NCBI RefSeq assembly: GCF_029961155.1
Contig: NZ_JASBRH010000022.1
Span: 1-64,000 of the forward strand
DNA: 64,000 nt
Direction of reading: 5' to 3'
Source: Pontibacterium granulatum
Lineage (GTDB): Bacteria > Pseudomonadota > Gammaproteobacteria > Pseudomonadales > Balneatricaceae
The translations under genes and the position numbers were made by a program. The notes beneath the pieces are model-generated. The model was given only the letters and a program-made list of their open reading frames with translations. It searched no databases and was not told the DNA's origin. Positions 35,908-45,112 of the stretch are shown piece by piece. Positions within the stretch are counted from its first letter, which is position 1. Every line of letters begins with the position of its first letter.

Positions 35908-37077
35908 ATGGAAGGGCATAACCTCGTATTTTCGTTTTTTTTGATCTTTACCGGCGCTGCAATTCTGGCGTCCGCCGCCCTTTATACCCGTCAACCCCTA
36001 CTGGTTGCTTACATCGTATTGGGCGCCATCCTTGGTCCTTACGGCATGGGGTATGTCAGTGATACCCAGATGATGTCGGAGATCTCCCATATCGGCATTA
36101 TTTTCCTGCTGTTCCTGCTGGGCCTGGATATGCAACCCAGCCATCTGATCCATATGCTGAAAAAGGCGACGCTGGTGGCTATCGGCAGCTCAGTCATCTT
36201 TTTCGCAACGGGTTACGGTATCGGCGTCGCCTTCGGCTATACACAAACGGAAGCAGCCATCATCGGTACCGCGCTGATGTTTTCCAGCACTATTATCGGG
36301 ATCAAGCTGCTGCCAACCACTGTGCTGCACCATCGTCATACCGGTGAGCTGGTTGTGGGTCTGCTTCTGTTACAGGATGTCATTGCGATCATGGTCTTGC
36401 TGTTCCTGTACAGCGGAGAGGCAGAAAGCAACGGCATGGGCACCTATTTAAAAACCCTGGTGGCACTGCCTATTCTGATCGTTGCAGCGTTTGTGTTTGT
36501 GAAGTATGTCTTACTGAAACTGATTCAACGCTTTGACCGCTTTCATGAGTACATCTTCCTGCTGGCCATCGGCTGGTGCCTGGGATTGGCAGAAATCGCC
36601 CAAATGTCCGGACTCTCCGCGGAGATTGGTGCATTTGTTGCCGGGGTATCGATTGCCACCAGTCCAATCGCACAGTACATCGCCACCAGCCTGAAACCAC
36701 TGCGTGATTTCTTCCTGATCCTGTTTTTCTTCTCGATCGGTGCGAGCTTCAACCTGACCCTGCTGGGCGATATCATCCTGCCGTCCATCATTCTGGCAGT
36801 GCTGGTTGTCGGTCTGAAACCGGTTGCATTCCGCTTCCTGCTGAGCAAAATCAGCGAAAGCAAAAGCCTGGCATGGGAGGTTGGATTCCGACTCGGGCAG
36901 ATCAGCGAATTCTCTCTGTTGATCGCCTACATCGCCACAAGCGCGACCCTGATTGGCCAGGAAGCTTCACATGTTATCCAGGCAACTGCGATCCTGACGT
37001 TCCTGCTATCCACCTACGTGGTGATTTTCAACTTCCCATCACCGATTGCCGTTTCGGACAAACTGCGACGGGATTAG
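35908..37077 (+). CDS. CPA2-type cation:proton antiporter (Kef-like, no TrkA-N domain)
   Basis: This 389-residue membrane protein has twelve or more hydrophobic segments and the CPA2 features LGAILGPYGMGYV, HIGIIFLLFLLGLDMQPSHL and LLLLQDVIAIMVLLFL (with the QD motif). It ends soon after the last helix and lacks the C-terminal nucleotide-binding TrkA-N domain of KefB/KefC. It may exchange K+ or Na+ for protons; the ion is not known. It is possibly cotranscribed with the MATE gene. Confidence 0.9.
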   Translation: MEGHNLVFSFFLIFTGAAILASAALYTRQPLLVAYIVLGAILGPYGMGYVSDTQMMSEISHIGIIFLLFLLGLDMQPSHLIHMLKKATLVAIGSSVIFFATGYGIGVAFGYTQTEAAIIGTALMFSSTIIGIKLLPTTVLHHRHTGELVVGLLLLQDVIAIMVLLFLYSGEAESNGMGTYLKTLVALPILIVAAFVFVKYVLLKLIQRFDRFHEYIFLLAIGWCLGLAEIAQMSGLSAEIGAFVAGVSIATSPIAQYIATSLKPLRDFFLILFFFSIGASFNLTLLGDIILPSIILAVLVVGLKPVAFRFLLSKISESKSLAWEVGFRLGQISEFSLLIAYIATSATLIGQEASHVIQATAILTFLLSTYVVIFNFPSPIAVSDKLRRD

Positions 37078-37094
37078 GCACGAATTTCCGGACA

Positions 37095-37126
37095 CAAAAA
37101 ACGGGGCATCAAGCCCCGTTTTTTTA
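37095..37126. terminator. Bidirectional terminator between the antiporter and DUF882 genes
   Basis: AAAAAACGGGGC and GCCCCGTTTTTTT form a strong stem with T-runs on both strands between convergent genes. Confidence 0.93.
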
Positions 37127-37132
37127 TATCTG

Positions 37133-37684
37133 TCAGCCCCAAGTGCGAACCGGCCCGACATCCACATGAATAAAATTACTGCGCTGGTAGTAGCCAACAC
37201 CACCAACCTGCAGCGCACGGGCCTGACTGCCCAGCGCCTTAAGAGGCACTCCCGGCAACCGGATATCGATTGCTTTGCCCAGCATATGGTAACTGCGCTT
37301 AGCGACGTTCTTGCTCTGCTGACGCAACTTGGCATTGGTTTCCGGTGAACGATACCCAGATATAACATGGAACTGTTTGTTGACGCCGAGATCCTGCTGC
37401 AGGAGGTGCAGCATGTCGAACAGACGGGTGTCCATCACCGTACTGGTATCGCTGCGGTGGTCACGCAACAGGTGATTCACGTCAGCCAGCACCTCTGGGA
37501 TATAGTGCCCATCAGCCCAGTAAGTCGCATCCATACTTTCACCGGTGTGCAGGTTATAAAAACTGAGCGTGCGTTCCTTGCTTGCCAGAAGAGGGACCTG
37601 TGTACCAAACGCAGAGGCGCTGGCCAGTCCAAATGCGGTTCCACTGAGGCCCTTAAGAAAACCCCGACGACTGATAGATTTCAT
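37133..37684 (-). CDS. Tat-exported DUF882 / YcbK-type peptidase M15 protein
   Basis: This 183-residue protein begins MKSISRRGFLKGLSG, with a twin-arginine signal. The mature domain has FHVISGYRSPETNAKLR, SYHMLGKAIDIRLPG and SNFIHVDVGPVRTWG, which hold the zinc-binding His/Asp residues of M15-like murein hydrolases. Its E. coli relative MepK cleaves peptidoglycan cross-links. The upstream in-frame methionine at 37714 would put ten residues before the Tat motif. Activity in this organism is inferred. Confidence 0.93.
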   Translation of the reverse strand: MKSISRRGFLKGLSGTAFGLASASAFGTQVPLLASKERTLSFYNLHTGESMDATYWADGHYIPEVLADVNHLLRDHRSDTSTVMDTRLFDMLHLLQQDLGVNKQFHVISGYRSPETNAKLRQQSKNVAKRSYHMLGKAIDIRLPGVPLKALGSQARALQVGGVGYYQRSNFIHVDVGPVRTWG

Positions 37685-37757
37685 AGACTCGACTAAAAAA
37701 CAAACAATTAACAACTGGCTCGTTATTATGCATATAACGAACCAGAATGTACATTTA

Positions 37758-38753
37758 TTAGCCTATTGAAAACTTTTCAACATCACGCTCAGCCCACAAT
37801 TGCTCAGCACGTGACAACAACGCTTGCTGGTCACCGACCTCACCCAACAGCTTCAGCACCAGGGCAATCGTTGATTTAACCGCAAGCAATCCATACTCAT
37901 GTTCTGATTCACCCCGCCAGACTCGACCGATCTCTTCCGGATCAAGCGCGCCCTCTTTTACAAACCGGCGCGGCACGATACGCGGCCATTCGTTTTCTTC
38001 CAGTTTGCCGTCGACCACCCACTGCAGGGTATTTTCACCATCGGGCTTCGCTTCTGCTTCACCGCCATCCCCCTTCAGCGTGAGATTTCGCTCAAAGCCG
38101 AGGAGCTGAGCCGTCAACTGATGCATCGGACCGTACGGCGGGTGAAAAACACCGTCAATACTGCACTTGGCATGCAGCGGATTAAGCATACGAGATAACG
38201 TGTGTACCGGTGAGCGCAGCCCCAAAACGGAACGCAGCTGAATAATCTCGCCCAACGGCGGACATACATGATTGATTGACATAAAGGCAAAATTCACGCG
38301 GGATAACTCTGACTCTACATCCGACCAGCTCTCACATGCCGTTAGACCAAACTGCGCTAACATATCTTCGGTGTAGATACGCTCCGGCGTATGTCCTTTG
38401 GCGCCGTGCATAAAAATACGATAGCCATGAGCGGCAAGACAGAGCGCCGCCAATAGGAACCAGGGATGACGGCGTTTTTTTCCAGCATAGCTGGACCAAT
38501 CCAGATCAACCTGAAGCTGATTTGGCGCGGCATAGCGCTGCCGTGTCGCATCGGCAAAGCCCGCCAACTCCTCCGGAGCCTCCTCTTTAACACGCAGCAA
38601 CATCAGGAATGCCCCCAACTGCTCCGGCTCAACCTGCCCGTCCAGTATCATCCCCATCGCCGCGGCGGCTTCTTCGCGGGTAAGTGACCGGGTGCCCGTT
38701 TTACCCTTGCCGAGTATCCGGACGTACTGCGCAAACGGATGTTCCTGCTTCAT
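37758..38753 (-). CDS. TrpD2/YbiB-type phosphoribosyltransferase-like protein
   Basis: This 331-residue protein resembles anthranilate phosphoribosyltransferase: an N-terminal helical domain (REEAAAAMGMILDGQVEPEQ) and a catalytic-like domain (FMHGAKGHTPERIYTEDMLA, INPVHTLSRMLNPL-like region). The glycine-rich PRPP-binding loop of TrpD is altered (YAGKKRRHPW), fitting the TrpD2/YbiB group, which in E. coli binds DNA and is LexA-regulated rather than making tryptophan. I saw no LexA box upstream. It is divergent from cobS. Confidence 0.87.
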   Translation of the reverse strand: MKQEHPFAQYVRILGKGKTGTRSLTREEAAAAMGMILDGQVEPEQLGAFLMLLRVKEEAPEELAGFADATRQRYAAPNQLQVDLDWSSYAGKKRRHPWFLLAALCLAAHGYRIFMHGAKGHTPERIYTEDMLAQFGLTACESWSDVESELSRVNFAFMSINHVCPPLGEIIQLRSVLGLRSPVHTLSRMLNPLHAKCSIDGVFHPPYGPMHQLTAQLLGFERNLTLKGDGGEAEAKPDGENTLQWVVDGKLEENEWPRIVPRRFVKEGALDPEEIGRVWRGESEHEYGLLAVKSTIALVLKLLGEVGDQQALLSRAEQLWAERDVEKFSIG

Positions 38754-38817
38754 AGACCTGCCCTGTGTATTGCACTAAAGTTATCGCCCTAAACTATACA
38801 CCCAAGCGATAGTGCGA

Positions 38818-39582
38818 ATGAATCTCAGGCACCGTGAAGTCCATCTGTTTTTTAATGCCCTGACTTTTTTCACCCGAGTTCCAGCTCCCGACTGGGTGGA
38901 GTTCTCAAGCGAACACCTGAATCGCGCCAGCCGCTACTTCTCCTGGATTGGCCTTCTGGTTGGTGCTGCTGCGGCGTTGATTTACCTCCTGGCCGCGGAG
39001 TTTTTCCCCGCCCCTATCGCCATATTGCTGTCGATGCTTGCTTCGATATGGCTGACGGGTGGTTTCCATGAAGATGGACTGGCCGATGTTTGTGATGGTT
39101 TTGGTGGAGGCTGGGAGAAAAAACAGATCCTCACCATCATGAAGGATTCCAGACTTGGCACTTATGGCGCACTGGGCCTGTGCTTTGCCTTGTTTATCAA
39201 GTTTCAGACGCTTTCCTTTACCGAACAGATCGTCCCTGCCCTCCTCCTTGCCCATACACTCAGCCGGTTTGCGGCGCTTACACTCATCTATAGCGACGAC
39301 TATGTGCGTGAAGATATAGACAGCAAGGCCAAACCACTGGCCAACCGTATGTCACGCAAAGAACTTATGATCGCAGGGATACCGGTGCTTATCTGCCTGA
39401 TTCCACTGGGCCCCAAAGTATGGCTGGTAATTGTTCCCGTCTGGCTCATGCGCAACTGGCTGTCCCAGTTCTTCCGGCGCTGGATCGGCGGCTATACCGG
39501 TGACTGCTTGGGCGCGACGCAGCAACTATGCGAGCTCGTGGTGTATCTCTATTTCTGTCTGCCTTTTGTGCTGCTGGCCTGA
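38818..39582 (+). CDS. cobS: Adenosylcobinamide-GDP ribazoletransferase
   Basis: This 254-residue membrane enzyme joins alpha-ribazole to adenosylcobinamide-GDP, the last step of cobalamin nucleotide-loop assembly. It has the CobS motifs FLFFNALTFFTRVP-like start, GGFHEDGLADVCDGFGGGW (acidic metal-binding residues) and KDSRLGTYGALGL. The ATG at 38818 or the in-frame GTG at 38812 may be the start. No other cobalamin gene and no B12 riboswitch lie nearby, so it is an isolated cobS. Confidence 0.93.
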   Translation: MNLRHREVHLFFNALTFFTRVPAPDWVEFSSEHLNRASRYFSWIGLLVGAAAALIYLLAAEFFPAPIAILLSMLASIWLTGGFHEDGLADVCDGFGGGWEKKQILTIMKDSRLGTYGALGLCFALFIKFQTLSFTEQIVPALLLAHTLSRFAALTLIYSDDYVREDIDSKAKPLANRMSRKELMIAGIPVLICLIPLGPKVWLVIVPVWLMRNWLSQFFRRWIGGYTGDCLGATQQLCELVVYLYFCLPFVLLA

Positions 39583-39615
39583 TAGAATCCGCGCATTCTG
39601 TTCACGGGTACTCTC

Positions 39616-40974
39616 ATGCGAAAACGATCCACATCACACCGCCACGCAGCTCGCCGCAATAAAGCTGCGCAGCCTGCCAACACAACACCACTGGAGCTGA
39701 CCATCGAAGGCTTAAGCCACGAAGGTCGCGGCATTGCACGCCATGAAGGTAAAACCATCTTCGTATCCGGTGCACTGTCAGGCGAAACAGTGGAAGCCCG
39801 TATCACCAAACACCACAAGCGCTTCGCGGAGGCCGAATGTACCCAGGTAAAGCAGGCGTCACCATTTCGCAGTGAACCGGTATGCCCTCATTACGGCGTT
39901 TGTGGCGGTTGTGACCTGCAGCACCTTGAGCACGCACAGCAGATCGAAGAGAAACAAGTGATCGTGCTGGACCAGTTGCAACGCCTGGGGAAAGTCCAGC
40001 CGGAACAGATCGAATCGCCGCTGCGCTCACAGCCCGAGAATTACCGACGTGCGGCACGCCTGGGGGTCAATCAGCTGCAACGGGACGGTTCCGTGGTTAT
40101 CGGTTTTCGCCGCCGTGGCAGCAACAAGCTAACTTCGATTGATCACTGCCCGGTACTGAATGAAAAACTGAACCAGGTTATCAACCTGCTACACGAGAAC
40201 CTGCAGGACGTTGAGAATGTGCGCAACATCACCCATGCCGAAGTCGTGATGGGTGATCGAGAGGGTGCACTGACCCTGCGCACTAAAAAACGCCTGCCGG
40301 ATGAACTGATCTCCACGCTCACTAATGCCGTCGAAGCTGCACAGCTGAAACTCTACTTTGATGACGGCGAACAGGTACACCCCGCGTCTGCGCCGGCACA
40401 ACTGACCTACGCGCTGCCTGACCACAACATCAGCCTCAACTTCGAACCCGGTGATTTCCTACAGGTAAACGCTGCGGTTAACGCACAGATGATCCAGCGT
40501 GCGATCGACTGGCTTGCGCCGCAAAAGGATGACCGTGTCCTGGACCTCTTCTCCGGCATCGGCAACTTTACCCTTCCCCTGGCCCGTTACGCCGGTGAAG
40601 TGGTGGGTGTCGAGGGCAGCGACACCATGGTCAAGCGAGCAACGGAAAATGCCAGCCGCAATCAGCTCGACAACACAGCCTTCTATAAAGGTGATCTGAG
40701 TGGCGACCTGCGACACCACCATTGGTACAACCAGGGATTCAACAAGGTCCTGCTTGATCCACCCCGCACAGGCGCTCTGGAAGCGATTAAACAGCTGAAA
40801 CACTATGATGCTGACCGGATTCTCTATGTATCCTGCAATCCGGCCGCACTGGCACGTGATGCCGCCGAGCTCGTATTACAGGGCTATCACTTTACCCGCT
40901 TTTGCGTGATGGATATGTTTCCTCATACCTCTCATGTGGAGTCCCTGGCCCTGTTCGAAAAACCGGCTAAGTAA
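39616..40974 (+). CDS. rlmD: 23S rRNA (uracil-1939 C5)-methyltransferase RlmD
   Basis: This 452-residue enzyme has an N-terminal TRAM domain (LELTIEGLSHEGRGIARHEG), the 4Fe-4S cysteine cluster CPHYGVCGGCDLQHL and a C-terminal SAM methyltransferase domain with DLFSGIGNFTLPLA, LLDPPRTGA and the catalytic cysteine in VSCNPAALARD. Length and motifs are normal for RlmD/RumA. The RluA-type gene follows after 8 bases, so the two RNA-modifying enzymes are probably cotranscribed. Confidence 0.96.
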   Translation: MRKRSTSHRHAARRNKAAQPANTTPLELTIEGLSHEGRGIARHEGKTIFVSGALSGETVEARITKHHKRFAEAECTQVKQASPFRSEPVCPHYGVCGGCDLQHLEHAQQIEEKQVIVLDQLQRLGKVQPEQIESPLRSQPENYRRAARLGVNQLQRDGSVVIGFRRRGSNKLTSIDHCPVLNEKLNQVINLLHENLQDVENVRNITHAEVVMGDREGALTLRTKKRLPDELISTLTNAVEAAQLKLYFDDGEQVHPASAPAQLTYALPDHNISLNFEPGDFLQVNAAVNAQMIQRAIDWLAPQKDDRVLDLFSGIGNFTLPLARYAGEVVGVEGSDTMVKRATENASRNQLDNTAFYKGDLSGDLRHHHWYNQGFNKVLLDPPRTGALEAIKQLKHYDADRILYVSCNPAALARDAAELVLQGYHFTRFCVMDMFPHTSHVESLALFEKPAK

Positions 40975-40982
40975 GATTCGCT

Positions 40983-41603
40983 ATGCCTGAAATACTCTAT
41001 GCAGATGACCAGCTTGTGGTGGTCAATAAACCCGCGGACCTGCTCTCCGTACCCGGACGTGGTGAAGACAAGCAGGATTGTGTTTGGCGGCGCGTCCAGC
41101 AAACATACCCAACAGCCAGAATCGTGCACCGCCTGGATTACGCAACATCCGGTTTGATGGTGCTGGCGCTTAACGCCGACAGCCACCGCTATCTGAGCAA
41201 CGAGTTTCAGCAGCGTCGCACCGAAAAATCGTATCAGGCCGTAGTGTTTGGCGATCTAGAAGGTGAGACCGGGGAGGTAAAAGAGCCGCTACGCTGTGAC
41301 TGGGAAAACCGTCCGCTTCAGATTGTCGATTACGAACACGGCAAACAGGCCCACACAACCTGGAAAAAGCTGCAGAAGGAGGCAAAAGGTACCCGGGTGC
41401 AGCTGCATCCCGTCACCGGTCGCTCCCATCAACTCAGGGTTCATATGCAGTTCTTAGGACACCCGATTGTTGGCGACCGGTTTTATGCCCCTGAAGCAGC
41501 TCAGGCATTGAGCCCGCGCTTACTGCTCCATGCAGAAAATTTGGGATTCAGTCACCCGCAAACAGGTGACTGGATGGAATTCCACGCGCCGGTTCCTTTT
41601 TGA
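40983..41603 (+). CDS. rluA: RluA-family rRNA/tRNA pseudouridine synthase
   Basis: This 206-residue protein has the RluA-family catalytic motif HRLDYATSGLMVLAL with the active-site aspartate. Downstream motifs are EKSYQAVVFGD, LHPVTGRSHQLRVHMQFLGHPI and GDRFY. It lacks an S4 domain, like RluA, which modifies U746 of 23S rRNA and U32 of some tRNAs. Length is close to E. coli RluA. The precise target is inferred. Confidence 0.9.
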   Translation: MPEILYADDQLVVVNKPADLLSVPGRGEDKQDCVWRRVQQTYPTARIVHRLDYATSGLMVLALNADSHRYLSNEFQQRRTEKSYQAVVFGDLEGETGEVKEPLRCDWENRPLQIVDYEHGKQAHTTWKKLQKEAKGTRVQLHPVTGRSHQLRVHMQFLGHPIVGDRFYAPEAAQALSPRLLLHAENLGFSHPQTGDWMEFHAPVPF

Positions 41604-41621
41604 CGGAATCGAGCGCGTCGA

Positions 41622-42569
41622 TCAGTTGACCGTCCGCACCGGACTGCCCGCTTTAAAGCCTTGAATATTTTCCAGCGTCTGGTCCAGGATACGCTGACGC
41701 GCTTCACGGCTTCCCCAGGCGGAATGCGGCGTGATGATCAGGTTTGGGATATCTTGCGACAAGAGCACATTGCCGTTAACCGGAGGCTCCTCGGTCAATA
41801 CGTCGGTCGCCGCCCCTGCCAGCTGGCCTGAACGCAACGCATCAGCCAATGCGTCTTCGTTTACCACACCGCCACGTGCCGCGTTGATCAGCATACTACC
41901 CGGCTTCATCTTCGCCAGCGCCTCAGCATCGACCAGATCCTTTGTCTCTTCAGTCAAAGGACAGTGCAAACTCAGTACATCCGCTTGTGCCAGTAGTTCA
42001 TCCATCGACAGGCGCCCTTCGCGCTTTTCAGCTCCTGGGCGTTGTGCGATCACAACCTTCATACCAAACGCTTCGGCCAGATGGGCAACGGCACTGCCAA
42101 GGTTACCGTATCCATAAATACCCAGTGTACGACCCGCCAGCTCACGGATCGGAAAGCTCAGCATACAGAACTGAGAGGCCTTACCCCACTCGCCCGATTT
42201 AACCGCACGATCGTACTGCACAATGTTAGTGTGCAACGCCAGGATCATCGACATCACATGCTGTGCAACAGAGTCCACACCATAGGCAACACAGTTACTC
42301 ACGCGTACGTTGTGCTCACTGGCCGCGTCCAGATCGATATTATTGGTACCGGTGGCAACCACGCAGATCAGCTTAAGATTAGTTGCACCTGACATCAGGT
42401 CGCGACCGACTTTAACCTTATTGGTAATGACGACATCGCAGCCATCAATGCGCTCGGCAACCTGTTCAGGAGCAGTTGCCATATACACATCCAGTTGATC
42501 GAATTCAGCTTCGATCGGGGAAAGGTCCAGATCTTCCAGACTCTCCAGATCCAGAATTACCGCTTTCAT
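41622..42569 (-). CDS. D-2-hydroxyacid dehydrogenase (hydroxypyruvate/glycerate type)
   Basis: This 315-residue NAD(P)-dependent enzyme has the Rossmann motif GIYGYGNLGSAVAHLA and the catalytic set of the family: Arg in NAARGGVVN, Glu in LTEEPPV and His in ITPHSAWGS. It resembles HprA-type glycerate dehydrogenases, which interconvert hydroxypyruvate and D-glycerate. It lies downstream of bamC but is separated from it by a terminator. Confidence 0.92.
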   Translation of the reverse strand: MKAVILDLESLEDLDLSPIEAEFDQLDVYMATAPEQVAERIDGCDVVITNKVKVGRDLMSGATNLKLICVVATGTNNIDLDAASEHNVRVSNCVAYGVDSVAQHVMSMILALHTNIVQYDRAVKSGEWGKASQFCMLSFPIRELAGRTLGIYGYGNLGSAVAHLAEAFGMKVVIAQRPGAEKREGRLSMDELLAQADVLSLHCPLTEETKDLVDAEALAKMKPGSMLINAARGGVVNEDALADALRSGQLAGAATDVLTEEPPVNGNVLLSQDIPNLIITPHSAWGSREARQRILDQTLENIQGFKAGSPVRTVN

Positions 42570-42603
42570 ATGGAGTCCTTTTTGTTATTTGTTTCAGAGA
42601 CAA

Positions 42604-42627
42604 ATAAGGGGCCAGCAGGCCCCTTAT
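42604..42627 (-). terminator. Terminator of bamC
   Basis: ATAAGGGGCC and GGCCCCTTAT form a 10-bp stem around AGCA; on the minus strand it is followed by a TTTGTCTC stretch. It lies between the bamC stop and the dehydrogenase gene. Confidence 0.65.
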
Positions 42628-42648
42628 GTTTAAGTCTTGATCGAAGAA

Positions 42649-44037
42649 TCAGCTTGCAGGCAAGTTTTTCTTCACTTCCCACAAGATCTCTTCGGCAACC
42701 TCGGCTGGCGCAGACAATCCCTGATCGGTCAGAACAGAGAGATACACACCTGTACGAGAGCGATTCAGCTTCAGCTGGTAACGGCCGGTGTATTCAAACG
42801 CATCAGACTCTTTGTTGTAGACGCCCTCTTCACCCTCTTCGCTGAAGACATAAATAACCTTGCCTGCAAACCAGATCTTGAAGCCGTCTTTCTTCTGCAG
42901 GCGCTCCTGCTCGATCTGCTCCTGGCTCATGCTTGCCAGACGATCTTTCTCTTCCGCACTCACCTCCTTGGAGGTATAACGGATCTTTGCAGCATTCTCG
43001 TCCTTCTCAACACCCAGCGCTTCTGCCAGAGCGGTCGTTTCGAACTTGATATCGCCACGGTCGGAGTGAAGCCATTCGAAGAAGCCCATTTTCTCAGCTT
43101 CATCAGCCGGTGTACTGGTGGTGTAGGAGAAGTAGAACATGCCGGACTGCTTGTCGACAGTACCCACATCAAAACGCCCCGCATCCATCGCAGTAGAAAC
43201 GGAAGCCCAGGCTTTATCCACGGAGGACTCAACCTTCAGGACAGGATTACCGCGGGAGTCACGCCCCAGCTCTGTGCGCCCGTCTTTAGGTGCCTGCAGC
43301 TTAGTCAGTGTCGGTGCGTCTTCTTTATCGGCCGCTTTACTCAGGTAACGCAGCATTTCGAACATCATGTCCGACTTGTAACCTACGTCACGACCGCTCT
43401 TATCCCAGTCGATCTCAGCAACGTCTGCATCCTGTGCAAAACGCACGTGCTTCATGCTGATTGAGGTACGCTGTGAGTCCCCCTCGTCTGGACGCAGCTC
43501 CAGTTTCAGCTTGTCCTTAGCCGGACCTTCGATCTCCTGGAACGTCAGACGCTTGATCCAGCTATCCACGAAGCTCAGATCTTCACCGTTGTTCTCAATC
43601 CATGCGGTTTCCATGGTGGCACTGCGCGGATCGTCTTTTGCTAGCTCGATACCGTTGTAACGCCAGAAATCTTTCAGCTTCGGCCAGACTTCGTTGATCG
43701 GAGATTCAACAACGATCAGCTTTTCACCCGCCTCACGCTTAAGACTCACCTTATCGCTGGTCGCTTCCGTGTAGAAGAACTCCGGACGCGGCACAACATA
43801 TTCGGTTGTTTTCTGCGTGGCGGCCTGCCCGATCTCCGGAATCACCATGCCGCGCTCAGTTTCTCGGACTCGCAGGTGAGGCGGCACCTCCAACGCTTTT
43901 CCTTCACTGGCTTTTTCGTAATCCTGGCTGCGGTCACGGATAATACCGTTCTCACCGTAGATCGGATTGTTTTCCACAACACTACACCCTGCTTGCAGGG
44001 CGCAGGCCAAAATCGTTAGAGATACTGCCTTTTTCAT
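42649..44037 (-). CDS. bamC: Outer membrane assembly lipoprotein BamC
   Basis: This 462-residue lipoprotein has a signal with lipobox LQAGC. It then has the BamC N-terminal segment (RSQDYEKASEGKALEVPPHL), which binds BamD, and the helix-grip domains (VVESPINEVWPKLKDFWRYN; RGNPVLKVESSVDKAWASVS). It is part of the Bam complex that inserts beta-barrels. It is about 90-120 residues longer than usual (344 in E. coli); an acidic/lysine-rich insertion lies around residues 350-410. The ATG at 44037 was chosen because the upstream frame would precede the signal. dapA lies 13 bases upstream, forming an operon. Confidence 0.94.
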   Translation of the reverse strand: MKKAVSLTILACALQAGCSVVENNPIYGENGIIRDRSQDYEKASEGKALEVPPHLRVRETERGMVIPEIGQAATQKTTEYVVPRPEFFYTEATSDKVSLKREAGEKLIVVESPINEVWPKLKDFWRYNGIELAKDDPRSATMETAWIENNGEDLSFVDSWIKRLTFQEIEGPAKDKLKLELRPDEGDSQRTSISMKHVRFAQDADVAEIDWDKSGRDVGYKSDMMFEMLRYLSKAADKEDAPTLTKLQAPKDGRTELGRDSRGNPVLKVESSVDKAWASVSTAMDAGRFDVGTVDKQSGMFYFSYTTSTPADEAEKMGFFEWLHSDRGDIKFETTALAEALGVEKDENAAKIRYTSKEVSAEEKDRLASMSQEQIEQERLQKKDGFKIWFAGKVIYVFSEEGEEGVYNKESDAFEYTGRYQLKLNRSRTGVYLSVLTDQGLSAPAEVAEEILWEVKKNLPAS

Positions 44038-44050
44038 AGTCTCGGGCCGT

Positions 44051-44926
44051 TTAGATAATACCGGTAGTACGAAGTGCTTCGCGCACCTCCTCATGGTACT
44101 GCTCACTCAGCACAGTCAATGGCAGACGGATACCGTCAGCCATCAGACCCATCTCAGTCATCGCCCACTTCACAGGAATTGGGTTAGCTTCAACAAACAG
44201 CGCGTTATGGAGCGGCATCAGTTTATTCTGAAGTTCGCGGGTTTCTTCTGCCTGACCGGCAATAGCCAGCTTACACAGTTCTGCCATCTCTGCAGGTGCT
44301 ACGTTTGCAGTCACGGAGATGTTTCCGACACCGCCCAACAGCATCAGTTCCGGTGCAGTACCGTCATCGCCGGAATAAACTGCAAAGTCAGCCGGCACAC
44401 TGTCGATTACCTGCTTAGCACGCTCCAGATCACCCGTCGCTTCTTTAATACCAACAATGTTCGGGATAACCGCCAGACGAGCTACGGTTTCCGGCAGCAT
44501 GTCACACGCGGTACGACCCGGTACGTTGTAAAGAATCTGCGGGATATCTACAGCTTCAGCAATCGCTTTAAAGTGCTGATACAGACCTTCCTGAGTCGGC
44601 TTGTTGTAGTAAGGCGTTACCAGCAAGCACGCGTCTGCACCCGCTTCTTTTGCTTCACGGGTCAGCTCGATCGCTTCTTTGGTCGCGTTGGCACCAGTAC
44701 CGGCAATAACTGGGATCTTGCCACCTACTCGTTTGATCACGCGTTTGATTACCTGGCAGTGCTCGTCACAATCAAGCGTTGCAGATTCACCGGTGGTACC
44801 CACCGCAACGATCGCGTCAGTACCCTTATCCAGATGGAGATCAACGACCTTATCCAGGGCGTCCCAATCAATATCTCCATTGGAAGTCATCGGGGTAACA
44901 AGCGCAACTAAGCTGCCAGTAATCAT
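44051..44926 (-). CDS. dapA: 4-hydroxy-tetrahydrodipicolinate synthase
   Basis: This 291-residue cytoplasmic enzyme condenses aspartate semialdehyde with pyruvate in lysine and diaminopimelate synthesis. It has the substrate loop GTTGESATL, the catalytic tyrosine region [13 protein letters not shown] and the Schiff-base lysine in [12 protein letters not shown] precedes the ATG at 44926; the upstream in-frame start at 44968 is not supported. It is first in the dapA-bamC operon, as in Pseudomonas and E. coli. Confidence 0.97.
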   Translation of the reverse strand: MITGSLVALVTPMTSNGDIDWDALDKVVDLHLDKGTDAIVAVGTTGESATLDCDEHCQVIKRVIKRVGGKIPVIAGTGANATKEAIELTREAKEAGADACLLVTPYYNKPTQEGLYQHFKAIAEAVDIPQILYNVPGRTACDMLPETVARLAVIPNIVGIKEATGDLERAKQVIDSVPADFAVYSGDDGTAPELMLLGGVGNISVTANVAPAEMAELCKLAIAGQAEETRELQNKLMPLHNALFVEANPIPVKWAMTEMGLMADGIRLPLTVLSEQYHEEVREALRTTGII

Positions 44927-45112
44927 GTTTATCTCCATAGATGTAAGAGAGTGTATCGTAACGACCATGCAGAACCGTTACTACTCTTGTGCGGCCTTCG
45001 CTCTGTATTAAAATCCAGGCCGTACTTGTTATCGTATAAGGGTTGGATATTCTATACGATTTTCTACACTCTTGAGTAGCCATCCAACCGATTGAAAATA
45101 TAGGGAAAGCCG

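Noticed and set aside
38754-38817. Cobalamin riboswitch or LexA box between the TrpD2-like gene and cobS
   Set aside because: The gap is only 64 bases, with no B12-box-like element and no CTG-N10-CAG site.
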